DNA from: Adenophora triphylla var. japonica | Lineage: Eukaryota; Streptophyta; Magnoliopsida; Asterales; Campanulaceae | Direction of reading: 5' to 3' | Length of the DNA: 64,000 nt | Assembly: GCA_022495995.1 (NCBI GenBank) | Contig: JAFEMH010000340.1 | Location: forward strand, 236,001-300,000 | Shown here: piece by piece, positions 32,770 through 44,008 of the stretch | Layout: each line of letters opens with the position of its first letter | Numbering within the stretch: the first letter of the stretch is position 1 | Position numbers and translations under genes: made by a program | The notes under the pieces: model-generated | What the model saw: only the letters and a program-made list of their open reading frames with translations | The model's database searches: none | What the model was told of the DNA's origin: nothing

Positions 32770-34771
32770 AGTGAATTGGAAACTGGAGGACTTTTCTTCT
32801 TCATTTGGTACACCTCCAAGTTACTATTTTGCCCCTACTCTTCGTTGGATCTTGCCTCGGTATAGTTTAATTGTAAGGCAGTTGAGTTGCATCAGTAAAC
32901 ATAAATCTAGCGTAACTTGAGTGAGACTGACGAGCTGAGAAAAATGTCTAAAATACACTTAAATAACCTGCTAAACAAGGACATCAAGATCGAAATTGAC
33001 AATTGAATGCAAATCGGACTCCTGTATAATCTGACCGGCTCAAATCCCTCTCCATTAGCTTATAAGCATTCTTCATTGTGACAAATATATTCTATAAGTA
33101 AATCACTTCCTTCATTCACAATAAATATTACCCTGTCCATATTTTTAAATTATTTGCTTTAATTGTTTGTATATTGCTTATACAGTATAAAATTACCCTA
33201 AAATTATTTTGTTATTTAAAAACAAATATTTATTTTGGAACTACATAAAATAAGTAAGAAAACTGCAAATTATGATAGAAAAGGGAGTATGTTTTTAACA
33301 AAAATATTTATGAGAAATAAATAAGTAGAGCATTAAATTAATTAGAGGATGAGGAAGGGTATGAAAATATCTTGTGGTCCTTGGAATTGAGAGAATAAAA
33401 GAAGAAAACACTCTTGTATTCTAGTCCATAAAGTGAGCAAGAAAATTGGTGTCATTTCATTTGAATTCGAAGTTCATTGAATTAGGAACTACTAATATTA
33501 GAGAAAATTGATCACATGATGTCATTTCATTTCATTTGAGTTATAGCTAAAGTTACTTGTTTTAATATGAAGTGTGTAGTTAAATTTAATGATCCATGAT
33601 CCTCCTATTTGTGAGTAAAAAGATGAAAAAATAGTGTTAGTAAGTAGAGTTTGAGTCGGTAATATTTGATTTCATAATAGTCAAAAATGTTTAATTTCAG
33701 GCGCACTATTCTATTTTAACCCTTTAACTTTATTAACAAGGTCGTTCAATTTGTGAAAAAATTAATCTGAAATCTATATATATATAAAAGTCAAGGCGGA
33801 AGCCTATGATTACGTCACATGGACATGTTTTGGAAAAACTTAAAATCTAGAGCGTCTCCAAATCAATACCTATTTAAGGACAAAATACATTTACGTCCTC
33901 AACTATACACCAAATTTCACTTTGCACCCTCATACAAAATTTGTCTCACTTTGATATTAAATGTTAAAATTATTCCACTTTGCTCCTTGAATTCAAACGA
34001 ACGTTAGAAATTTAACAAAATTAGTCATGTGCAGGTCACTTGATGGATATTTTGATCATTCTCATTTTAACTTTTTAACTTCCATTTAGTTTATTTTTAC
34101 CACTCTTTTGACGTATGTCAATAAAAAAAATACTTTATCTATTATTTTATTCTTCCATGTTTAATTTGCTCACTTTTTCATATACAAAAAATTAATAATA
34201 ATATTCTTTTTTACCTTATTAAATTTTCATTATTTTAAGAAGACATTATTTAATTTTCTAAGTGGATTTTTTTTTAATTATTTTCTTAGTGTAGTTAAAA
34301 AATATAAATGATGTATTTATCCCGCATGTAATATGCACATGACCAATTTCATTAAATTTTCAACGTTTGTTAGAATCTAGGGGACAAAGTGGGATAATTT
34401 TACTATTGGGTATCATAGTGAGATGAATTTCGCGCAAGGGCGTAAAATAGGATTTGATGAATAGTTGATGGGGTAAATATATTTTGACCTCTATTTAATG
34501 CTATAACAATTAAAACATTCATAAATATTTATTATTTGAAGAATTTATTAGAAAACTACAAAACTTTCTATATTACTCTCATTCTTTTTCTTTTACTTCT
34601 ACTTGCATTATAAGTGGTATTAGTAATCAAAATTTTATAGAGCATCACATAAAGACTATATATATTCTTCTCATTATTTTTATTACTATTAATAAAAGTG
34701 ATATTAGTAAACTAAATAAAACAATTGTCTTTCTAAAGTAAATTGTATCTGTGTCAAGCACAGGTGTATAT
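32770..34771. other. HD-Zip upstream region and AT-rich intergenic DNA, with a possible Helitron 5' end
   Basis: No gene is supported. At 33773 the sequence TCTATATATATATAAAAG follows an A and resembles the 5' terminus of plant Helitrons. A hairpin CTGTG-TCAAG-CACAG at 34749-34763 lies next to copia element 1. A similar hairpin occurs beyond it at 41049-41063. Helitron identity is tentative. Confidence 0.35.
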
Positions 34772-35600
34772 TGTTGGAAATGGGTAACGAAAAGTTAAGT
34801 TTGACTTAACGTTGACCTAGATTTCTAACGGAAGTTCGTTATGTGTTAACAGAACTAGTTACAAAATGTATTCTACATTTGTTGTAGATTATTAAACTTA
34901 TTTAATATCTCAAAACCATTTAGGGTGAATGAGAATTAATGACAAGTGATTTTGTAACTTAACGGAAGTTAAATAAAGGGTTAAAGACTGATCCAAATTA
35001 GTTTTGGGTCACAACTGTTCTCAATAAGGTTTCGTGACCTTTCAGTTCTGGGCTTCAGCGCGGTCGCGCTCCAGCCTAGAGCGGCCGCGCTGATTTTAAG
35101 TAAATCATGGCTCAGTCTCGGGATGCCAGAGCGGCCGCGCTCAAGGCAAGAGCGGCCGCGCTCGTGGGCAGATTCTGAACAGGTTTGGCACCTCTTGGAG
35201 TGAACAGCCATGAACCCTTTAACTTCTTTTAAATAGTTTCCCTCCGAATTTCAATTACAACATTCAGTCATTTTGAGCATTTTACCCTCTAGAAAGATAG
35301 AATAACATAACCCAAATCATTGCATCTTGTTGCATTCAATCTTTCAAGTCCAAAGTTCTAAAACCTTTGTTGTTCGTTAGATTAGTTATATTGGAGTGCT
35401 CCTTATAACTAATAGTAAGTCGTTTTATCTTACTAGAGTTTTGTCATACAACCGTAAGCACCAGTGCGGGACAAATAACTCTTACGGAGATTGTATTAAA
35501 TACAAGACTCGACTTTAATTCCTTTTGTTTTTCAATCTCCGTTACTTTTGCTGTCAGTTTTTTCGTTAAGTCTTAAAGAAGCCATAGCAATTGTCCAACA
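34772..35600 (+). repeat. 5' LTR of copia element 1
   Basis: Termini are TGTTGG and CCAACA. It carries four dyads (35060-35159) and a TATA-like TTTAAATA at 35228-35235. I could not identify an initiator tRNA-Met primer site after it; the sequence begins ATCGTAAGAG. Confidence 0.93.
35060..35159. promoter_or_regulatory. Array of four GCG-RY-CGC dyads in two pairs (copia 1 5' LTR)
   Basis: Dyads start at 35060 (GCGGTCGC), 35081, 35131 and 35152 (all GCGGCCGC). Offsets are 21, 50 and 21 bp. CAGTCTCGG at 35113 starts 18 bp before the third dyad, the same placement as in gypsy element 2. The array ends about 70 bp before the TATA-like box. Confidence 0.7.
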
Positions 35601-35641
35601 ATCGTAAGAGTTATTTCACGCTTCTTCAAGATTATCAAGAG

Positions 35642-36757
35642 ATGGCAAACGAGAAAGACACCACTTCATCTAGTCAAGGGAATGTGACGCCTCCTCCACA
35701 AGGTGATACTACATTCAACAACGTTGCTCCCGCTCCTACAACTCATCACATCAGTCATGGTGAGAAACCCGCGAAATTCACCGGTGTGGATTTCAAGAGA
35801 TGGCAACAGAAGATGCTCTTCTATTTGACCACCCTAAGCTTGCACCGTTTCTTAAAGGAAGATCCTCCAGCGGTAGAAAAAGGTGATCCGGACCCTCAAA
35901 GGCAAATGGCAAAGGAGGCTTGGGCTCACGGTAATTTTCTTTGTAAAAACTATATCTTGAATGGACTTGATGATGCACTATACAATGTGTATAGTACAGT
36001 CGAGTTAGCCAAGGCGTTGTGGGACACCTTGGAAAGGAAGTACAAGATCGAGGATGCCGGGTCAAAGAAATTTGTCGTCGGTAAGTATCTTGACTTTATG
36101 ATGGTCGATTCCAAATCGGTAACAACTCAAGTAGATGAATTCCAAATCATTCTACATGGGCTTGATGCCGAGGGGATGATCATGAATGATCCATTTAAGG
36201 TGGCTTCTATCATTGAAAAGTTGCCTCCTTCGTGGAAGGACTTCAAGAACTATCTCAAGCATAAACGCAAGGAGATGTCCTTAGAAGACATTGTTGTTCG
36301 TCTTCAAATAGAAGAGAACAATAGAATGAATGAGGCCAAAGTTGCTAAAGGCAAGATGGAGGCAAAGGTCAATCTCGCCGAGGCTAGCACGAGTGGCACA
36401 AAGAGAAAGCATTCCGAAAATACCGGGAATGCTAAGAAAGGGAAGAAGAAGACCTCTAAAAGGTTCAAGGGGTCGTGCTATAATTGTGGCAAACCGGGCC
36501 ACTTGTCAAGGGATTGTCGTCTCCCGAAGAAAGAGGCGAACAATGTTGACCACATGGACCTAGATTTTGCAGCGGTTGTGTTTGAAGCCAACGTTGCAAA
36601 TTTGGAGGAGAACCCTAAAGCATGGTGGATAGATACCGGTGCTACCCGCCATATTTGTGGTAACAAGGAAAGTTTCTCCTCCTATACTCCCATCTCCGGA
36701 AGAAAGCTTTACATGGGAAATTCGCGACCTCCGATGTTCAAGGCATTGGAAACGTGA
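35642..36757 (+). CDS. Gag and start of protease of copia element 1
   Basis: I prefer the ATG at 35642 ([10 protein letters not shown]) because the upstream in-frame ATG at 35591 lies inside the LTR. The UBN2-type gag domain ([15 protein letters not shown], then [10 protein letters not shown]) spans residues about 45-215. A CCHC knuckle [14 protein letters not shown] follows at 36478-36519. The protease active site is [10 protein letters not shown] at about 36622-36651. The frame is open until a one-base loss near 36724 shifts it to a stop at 36757. Gag forms particles; the protease would process the polyprotein. Confidence 0.88.
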   Translation: MANEKDTTSSSQGNVTPPPQGDTTFNNVAPAPTTHHISHGEKPAKFTGVDFKRWQQKMLFYLTTLSLHRFLKEDPPAVEKGDPDPQRQMAKEAWAHGNFLCKNYILNGLDDALYNVYSTVELAKALWDTLERKYKIEDAGSKKFVVGKYLDFMMVDSKSVTTQVDEFQIILHGLDAEGMIMNDPFKVASIIEKLPPSWKDFKNYLKHKRKEMSLEDIVVRLQIEENNRMNEAKVAKGKMEAKVNLAEASTSGTKRKHSENTGNAKKGKKKTSKRFKGSCYNCGKPGHLSRDCRLPKKEANNVDHMDLDFAAVVFEANVANLEENPKAWWIDTGATRHICGNKESFSSYTPISGRKLYMGNSRPPMFKALET

Positions 36758-37900
36758 TTTTGAAGATGACTTCCGGAAAGAAGTAACCTTGTTGGATGTG
36801 CTGCATGTTCCAGACATCCGTAAAAATTTGGTGTCCGGCGCTTTGCTTAGTAAGGCCGGCTTTAGACTAGTATTTGAATCCGACAAATTTGTACTAACCA
36901 AGAATGGTTTGTTTCTTGGAAAGGGTTACCTCGAGGAGGGCCTTTTTAAAATGAATGTAATGACTGTAATCCGCCAAGGTGCGATGAATAAAAGTTGTGT
37001 TCCTTATGTTTACTTGTCGGAAAGTTCTAATTTATGGCATGATAGATTAGGACATGTAAACCTCGACACCATTAAGAAATTAGCGAGACAAGATTTAATC
37101 CAAATGACTAAATCCGACTCGACTAATAGGTGCGAAGTTTGTGTTGAGGCAAAAATGACTAAGTCACCATTTAATGCCATACAAAGAGACACGACTCCTC
37201 TCGAGTTAATTCACACCGACATATGTGATTTAAAACTAGTGCAAACTCGAGGAGGTAAAAAGTACTTCATTACATTTATAGATGATTGCACTAAGTATTG
37301 TTATGTCTATCTCTTAAGAAGTAAGGATGAAGCCTTAGGGGCTTTTGAAACTTATAAGAAAGAAGTTGAGAATCAACTTAACTTAAAAATTAAGAAAATT
37401 AGAAGCGATAGAGGTGGAGAATATGAAGCACCGTTTGAAGGACTATGTTGGGAATCCGGCATAATTCATCAAACAACGGCTCCATATACCCTCAATCTAA
37501 TGGAGTTGCTGAACGCAAAAACCGCACTCTCAAAGAGATGATGAACGCGCTTTTGATCGGTTCGGGCTTGCCGACAACTTGTGGGGGGAAGCAATACTCA
37601 CTTCTAATTATGTTCTTAATAAAATACCCAAGAAAGGTATTGATAAGACGCCCTATGAATTATGGCATAATCGTAGGCCATGTTTTAAATACTTTAAAGT
37701 GTGGGGGTGTTTGGCCAAGGTTGAAGTACCTAAGCCTAAACAAGTCAAGATTGGCCCAAAGACCATTGACTGTGTTTTTATTGGATATGCCAATAATAGT
37801 AGTGCCTATCGGTTTATAGTGCATAAATCGGACATTCTGGATATGCACGTAGGAACTACTATAGAATCAAGGAATGCGGTATTCTTTGAAAACATTTTTC
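36725..37900 (+). pseudogene. Protease C-terminus and integrase of copia element 1 (frame-broken)
   Basis: Segments run [15 protein letters not shown], then the integrase zinc domain with [10 protein letters not shown] and [11 protein letters not shown]. Catalytic-core segments follow: IHTDICDLK and [11 protein letters not shown] hold the first Asp, IRSDRGGEY the second, and [14 protein letters not shown] the Glu. Single-base losses occur near 36780, 37487 (a C-run) and 37570. The expected D-D-E residues are all present in one frame or another. Confidence 0.85.
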
Positions 37901-37909
37901 CGGTTAAGG

Positions 37910-39625
37910 ACAGGAAAGATGTAGGTTCTAATAAGAGAACACATGAGTTTACATCCGGTCCTTCTCAAATAGAAGATGAAGAACCGAGACGTAGCAAAAG
38001 GGCAAGAGTGGAAAAGACTTTTGGTCCTGATTTTCTATCTTACATGTTAGAAAACGAACCATCAACTGTTAAAGAAGCTTTGTCCGGTCCGGATAGTTCG
38101 TTCTGGAAGGAAGCTATTAACAGTGAAATAGAATCCATAATGCTCAACAATACTTGGGAATTAGTTGATCTCCCTCCAGGTTGCAAACCATTAGGTTGCA
38201 AATGGATCCTTAAACGGAAGTATAAGGCGGATGGATCTATCGAAAAGTACAAAGCTAGGCTAGTAGCCAAAGGCTTTAGACAGAAAGAGGGATATGATTT
38301 CTTCGATACATACTCCCCTGTCACAAGGATCACATCTATTCGTGTTCTCATAGCTATTGCAGCAGTGCATAATCTTGAGATACACCAAATGGATGTGAAG
38401 ACTGCTTTCCTTAATGGAGAACTTGATGAAGAAATTTACATGGAACAACCCGAAGGGTTCGTGGTTCCTGGTAAAGAACGAAAGGTGTGTAAACTTGTAA
38501 AGTCCTTGTATGGACTAAAACAAGCACCTAAACAATGGCATGAGAAGTTCGACAGAACTATGTTATCGAATGGATTCAAGATTAATGAATGTGACAAATG
38601 TGTCTACATTAAAGGAACATCTGAATCATTCGTTATCGTTTGTCTTTATGTAGACGACATGCTCATAATGGGAAGTAGTCATGATTTGATCATGAATACC
38701 AAAGGCATGTTAAAGAAGAATTTTGACATGAAAGACATGGGATTAGCTGATGTAATATTAGGGATAAAGATCTCTAGAACATCTGAAGGATTAGTTCTTT
38801 CACAATCCCATTACCTAGAGAATGTTCTTCGGAAATTCAATGTCTTTGATGACCCTCCGGCTAAGACACCTGTAGACTTGGCTCTACATTTAGCCAAGAA
38901 TAAGGGAACCGGTTTCTCAATTGGAATATGCAAGAATAATTGGCAGTCTGATGTACTTAACGAATTGTACTCGTCCAGACATTGCATATTCAGTGAGCAA
39001 ACTAAGTAGGTTCACAAGCAATCCTAGTACTGATCATTGGAAAGCACTAATGAGAGTACTAAGATATTTAAAGTATACATTAAACTATGGGATACTTTAC
39101 AATAAATATCCAGCAGTATTAGAAGGATACTGTGATGCCAATTGGATATCGGACACAAAAGACTCTAAGTCCACAAGTGGATATGTATTCACTATAGGTG
39201 GAGGAGCAGTATCATGGAAATCCTCCAAACAAACGTGTATAGCCAGATCCACGATGGAATCTGAGTTTATCGCGTTAGATAAAGGCTGGGGAAGAAGCGA
39301 GAATGGCTTAAGAACTTCCTGGAGGATGTTCCTTGTTGGAGCAAACACATTACTGTTGTACTAATCCATTGTGATAGTCAATCGGCAATTGGAAGGGCAC
39401 AGAATAGTATGTACAATGGTAAGTCTAGACATATTAAATCGTAGACACAATACCATTAGACAGTTGATCAAGAATGGCGTTATCACTATTGATTATGTGA
39501 AATCATGTGATAACCTAGCGGATCCGTTTACCAAAGGTATAAATCGGGATCAACTGTATAAACTGTTAAGGGGAATGGGTTTAAAACCCACAACAAAAGG
39601 ACTTATAGCGGACACTCAACCTTGA
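37910..39625 (+). pseudogene. Reverse transcriptase and RNase H of copia element 1 (frame-broken)
   Basis: From 37579 a frame of 476 residues covers the integrase end and the RVT_2 reverse transcriptase. It has WELVDLPPGCKPLGCKWILK, QMDVKTAFLNGELDEEIYM, YGLKQAPKQWHEKF and the catalytic YVDDMLIMG (about 38646). A two-base loss near 38915 and further breaks near 39290 and 39370 separate the RNase H parts ([54 protein letters not shown]). The product would copy element RNA to cDNA. Confidence 0.88.
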
Positions 39626-40154
39626 GAAATGGAGATCCCAGGCCCTTGGTTCAATGAGACAACCAAGTTATAAGTTCTAGTAGAGTTACTTGGAAACAAC
39701 AACTCGGTTTATTAACTGGAGATGTTGAATACTCATTCCCGAGAACATCCAAGTACAAGCACATGCGGCGGTGGTAAGGTTAAGTTGAGAAAACTTTAAT
39801 GATTTCTATACCTACGGGTGGAGTAGTGCATGATACTCCTTATAGTGAGAATCACCTATATAAGTGAGAGGTAATAAGGCCGCCTCTAAATGAACGCTTA
39901 TGAATGAGATACGGTCCAGGGCCAAAATGGACAAAACGTGAGAACAACAATTGTTAGAGCTGTTATTATGTGAGTATTATTGTCTTGGTATACACCCGAC
40001 GATCATTTGGTTCAAAGCGACTCGCTACCAAATGGCTAGTATATCCGATAATATTTCACTAGGGAAGATTCAAGGCCACAAGCTATCTATCCCGATGTAA
40101 TAATAGTTCGCCGGAACTTTGGACGAAATTGCATTCATGCATTAATTGTCATTC

Positions 40155-40165
40155 ATGTGGGGGAT
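40155..40165 (+). other. Polypurine tract of copia element 1
   Basis: ATGTGGGGGAT lies directly before the 3' LTR. Confidence 0.7.
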
Positions 40166-40999
40166 TGTTGGAAATGGGTAACGAAAAGTTAAGTTTGACT
40201 TAACGTTGACCTAGATTTCTAACGGAAGTTCGTTATGTGTTAACAGAACTAGTTACAAAATGTATTCTACATTTGTTGTAGATTATTAAACTTATTTAAT
40301 ATCTCAAAACCATTTAGGGTGAATGAGAATTAATGACAAGTGATTTTGTAACTTAACGGAAGTTAAATAAAGGGTTAAAGACTGATCCAAATTAGTTTTG
40401 GGTCACAACTGTTCTCAATAAGGTTTCGTGACCTTTCAGTTCTGGGCTTCAGCGCGGTCGCGCTCCAGCCTAGAGCGGCCGCGCTGATTTTAAGTAAATC
40501 ATGGCTCAGTCTCGGGATGCCAGAGCGGCCGCGCCTCAGCCCAAGCAGCGGCCGCGCCGCTGGCGTATTCCCGAATGTGTTTGGCACCTCTTTGAGCCAA
40601 ATGTGCCATGAACCCTTTAACTTCTTTTAAATAGTTTCCCTCCGAATTTCAATTACAACATTCAGTCATTTTGAGCATTTTACCCTCTAGAAAGATAGAA
40701 TAACATAACCCAAATCATTGCATCTTGTTGCATTCAATCTTTCAAGTCCAAAGTTCTAAAACCTTTGTTGTTCGTTAGATTAGTTATATTAGAGTGCTCC
40801 TTATAACTAATAGTAAGTCGTTTTTATCTTACTAGAGTTTTGTCATACAACCGTAAGCACCAGTGCGGGACAAATAACTCTTACGGAGATTGTATTAAAT
40901 ACAAGACTCGACTTTAATTCCTTTTGTTTTTCAATCTCCGTTACTTTTGCTGTCAGTTTTTTCGTTAAGTCTTAAAGAAGCCATAGCAATTGTCCAACA
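40166..40999 (+). repeat. 3' LTR of copia element 1
   Basis: Near-identical to 34772-35600, except that about 40533-40612 differs strongly from 35139-35211. Confidence 0.93.
40454..40555. promoter_or_regulatory. Array of four GCG-RY-CGC dyads (copia 1 3' LTR)
   Basis: Dyads start at 40454, 40475, 40525 and 40548. Offsets are 21, 50 and 23 bp. The last offset is changed by the diverged patch, but the dyad core GCGGCCGC is kept. Confidence 0.65.
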
Positions 41000-41126
41000 T
41001 ATATTCTATTAATAGTGAACCATTTGCCTAAAACTAGCAGAATGGTATCCGTGCGAAACACGGGTTATCACCTTGGGAATGCTTGACGGCCTGCAGTATA
41101 ACTACTTTGCATTTTCTTACTAAGTA

Positions 41127-41408
41127 CTCCCTCCGTCCCACTATACTTGACACTTCTTTCCATTTTGGGCCGTCCCACTATACTTGACACCTTCCAAAAA
41201 TAATCAAGTTTTTATATTTTTATATTCACTCTACCCCACCACTCATTCTCTCTCTTCATTTTCTACCACACATTTATTCAACCAACACTACTATTTACCC
41301 CACTCATTCTCTCTCTTCATTTTCCACCACACATTTTTTTTATTTTATTCTTTTTCCTTGATTTTTGAACCCACCCCTTGGGTGTCTAGTATAGTGGGAC
41401 GGAGGGAG
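41127..41408. mobile_element. Stowaway-like MITE, 282 bp, intact ends
   Basis: It starts CTCCCTCCGTCCCACTATAC and ends with the complement GTATAGTGGGACGGAGGGAG (one internal difference). TA lies on both sides (41125-41126, 41409-41410). There is no real coding capacity. Confidence 0.93.
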
Positions 41409-41410
41409 TA

Positions 41411-41742
41411 TACCATTTTCAAAAATAAATTGAATTAATGTTGTTAATCTTTTGTTATTGGAATGTTTTGGGGGTGGGGTGGGGGGGGGGAAGTAGAAAA
41501 TTTGAGTAGTCCTCTCAACTTCATGAAGGCTTCAACCCTAACCTTAATTGTTTTAATACCTAAAATGGAAAATAAAACTCACTTGTCATTATAACAACAA
41601 AAACTTCCTACCTATTTTTTCTCTCCTACTTTACTTTTCATATTAACAACATTTACTTTTTTATAATCCCCGTAACAAGTCAAACTAAAAACCTTAAACT
41701 AGGACTGATGGAGTACTAAAACAGAGGGAGTACTAAACTATA
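41411..41742. other. Short intergenic stretch
   Basis: Contains a G-run (about 41470-41492) and a lone MITE-like end GAGGGAGTACT near 41726. No gene. Confidence 0.5.
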
Positions 41743-42029
41743 TGATGAAGGGAATGTTATTGATGTTTCTAATGCAGTGAATGTTGCTTAGAAGGCTTAG
41801 ATAACCTGAATGTCGAGGGGGTATGAATCTTAGTTAGTCTAAATTTTATGAATGTCTTGATAATCTATATGAGTCTGTTTATATGCCCAAGTCTTTATTC
41901 ATGTATTTATCAGATTAGAACTCTATATAAACCCTCAATACTGAGGAGGAAAGACAACTTTTGCTGACAAATAAAATATATCCTTCAGATTGTAATTTGT
42001 TCCTTTATTTGAGTGCTTACGATGTGTCA
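41743..42029 (+). repeat. 5' LTR of gypsy element 3
   Basis: 287 bp from TGATGAAGG to GTGTCA. A TATA-type word (CTATATAAACCC) is at about 41922-41933. Confidence 0.85.
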
Positions 42030-42031
42030 GG

Positions 42032-42043
42032 TGGTATCAGAGC
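42032..42043 (+). other. Primer-binding site of gypsy element 3
   Basis: TGGTATCAGAGC exactly matches the complement of the plant initiator tRNA-Met 3' end, two bases after the LTR. Confidence 0.9.
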
Positions 42044-42046
42044 TTA

Positions 42047-43260
42047 ATGGCGAACCAAGGCGATAGCGATGGTCTTAATGGTGATGCCCATAGGACTGGA
42101 GCCCCACTTATCGGGGAGGAGGTGTTGCAACGATTGAAGCAGCATTTACAGGGACACTTGGAGCAGCAAATAGATCGCAGATTCCGTCGCTTTGAGGAGC
42201 GATTTGATGAAATTCCATATCGACTGGATGCTCTCAGTGTTGATGGGAACCAGAATTGGGTTAATGATAGAATAACAAGAGCAGATGCACCTCGTGGAGA
42301 CCCTATCAACAGACCTATTCATGTTCGCAGATAGAACAACCGAATTGAAGATTCTTCTAGCGAGGAGGATGAATATGAAGAGGCGTTGAATGACATATAT
42401 GGTGGTAGGCATAGGAATACTGGACAGTATAGAAGGTATGATGATAGAGAGGGATACGACTTCAAACTAAAGGTCGATATTTCAAGTTTTAATGGTGGTT
42501 TGGGGATAGAAGATTTTCTGGATTGGATTGCTGATATTGACAATTTCTTCGACTATATGGAGACTCCAGAAGATAGGAGGGTCATATCAGTTGCATGTAG
42601 ATTAAAGGGGGGCGAATCAGCTTAGTGGGATAGAAAGCAGTGAACTCGAGAAAGAGAAGGGAGAGGTCAGATTCGAACGTGGTACAGGATGAAAAGGCTG
42701 CTGATGTAAGAGTTTTTGCCTCCCGATTATGAACAAATTTTATTTTAGTAGTACCAAAGATGCCAATAAGGTACCCACTGTCCATGAATATACTGCAGAA
42801 TTTATGCGACTAGCTGAAAGGAATAATCTGCTAGAAACGGAAGGGCAGTTAGTGGCTAGATATCTTGATGGTTTGAAGCCTTTTATTCAAGATAAAATTG
42901 GAGTTCAGGTGTTAAAGCCCCTAAACGCGGCAAAAAAATTGGCGTTGAAGGCAGAATTAATGCAGTATGAGAAAAGCAAGTGGGGTTTTGACAATTTTTG
43001 ACCTTCAGGTTCTGGGGAAAGGACAAGGCCAACGCGAGAATCTTATGGGGGAGAACGTTATAGTGGAAGTCACTATAAAAGCGACAAAGCTCATAAAGAT
43101 AAGGTAGCTGGAAAACGATCGGTGACAGAAGCAAAAGAAAGTGAAGCTTAAGGGCAGAAAGCTATAAACCCTTACGCTAGGCCAACGTCTGGAAAGTGTT
43201 ATAGGTGCAACCAACCAGGTCATAAATCGAATGAATGTCCTCAAGGGAAAACAACAAATG
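42047..43260 (+). pseudogene. Gag of gypsy element 3 (interrupted)
   Basis: The ATG at 42047 starts MANQGDSDGLNGDAHRTG, and a stop at 42332 ends the first part. The next parts give GIEDFLDWIADIDNFFDYME (42500-42560) and, after breaks, KVPTVHEYTAEFMRLAERNN with VARYLDGLKPFIQDKIG (42770-42910). A CCHC knuckle CYRCNQPGHKSNEC follows at 43199-43240. At least three stops or frameshifts are present. Confidence 0.85.
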
Positions 43261-43391
43261 CAGCTTTCAGAGAAAAAGATGATGATGCATTTTATTGTGA
43301 ACTGGATGGCAAAGGAGAAGAAGAACTTGAGGAGGAAGAGGAAAAAAGGGAAGCAAATTGTGTTATACGGAGAATAATTTTAGCTCAGAAA

Positions 43392-43790
43392 TTGGAAGAA
43401 ACATCTCAGCGTAATCAACTATTTTGGATGCGGTGTACCATTCGTGGTAAAAAATTTGGGATATTGATTAACAATGGTAGCATGGAAAATATCATATGGA
43501 AGGAAGCTGTAAAGAAGTTGGGACTGCCGGTAGAAAAGCATCCAAACCCTTATTCTTTGGGATGGATAAAGTCTGATGCTGGAAACATTGAGGTAACAGA
43601 ATGTTGCAAAATTCCTTTTTCGATTGGCAAGTATAATGATGAAGTATATTGTGATATTGTGGATATGGATGTGTGTCATTTGTTGTTTGGGAAGCCGTGG
43701 CAATACGACGTGAATGCGCAACATTCTGGTCGTAGCAATGAGTATAGTTTCTTAAAGGATGGGACAGTGTATAGATTGTTGCCACTATAA
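43392..43790 (+). pseudogene. Aspartic protease of gypsy element 3
   Basis: The frame is open for 132 residues. The active-site region reads GILINNGSMENI, with Asn where the catalytic Asp is expected, so the protease would be inactive. The end DMDVCHLLFGKPWQYDVNAQ is typical of this protease type. Confidence 0.75.
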
Positions 43791-44008
43791 AACAAGAAAA
43801 AACAATCAGCGGAAAAGGAATTTCTTACTTTGACTCGCAAGTTTGAGACTGAAATGAAGGATACTAGGCAGGTTTATGCTCTAATAAGGAAGCAAGTGTG
43901 TTATGTCGAAGATGGCTCAATATTGAAGGAGCATCCTAAAGCTGTTAGGCTTTATTATCAGAGTTTCGGGAAGTAAGGCCCGATGAGATTCCTGATGGCT
44001 TACCACCC

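Larger units (their letters stand above)
34772..40999 (+). mobile_element. Ty1/copia element 1, 6228 bp, perfect target duplication
   Basis: LTRs 34772-35600 and 40166-40999 begin TGTTGGAAA and end CCAACA. The duplication TATAT is at 34767-34771 and 41000-41004. Order is gag, protease, integrase, RT, RNase H, the copia order. LTRs are near-identical except for one diverged patch next to the dyad array. Pol is broken by several small indels. Confidence 0.95.

Noticed and set aside
33110..33292. A further Stowaway MITE with a GGGAGTA end
   Set aside because: Only one end resembles the consensus; no convincing partner end or TA duplication.
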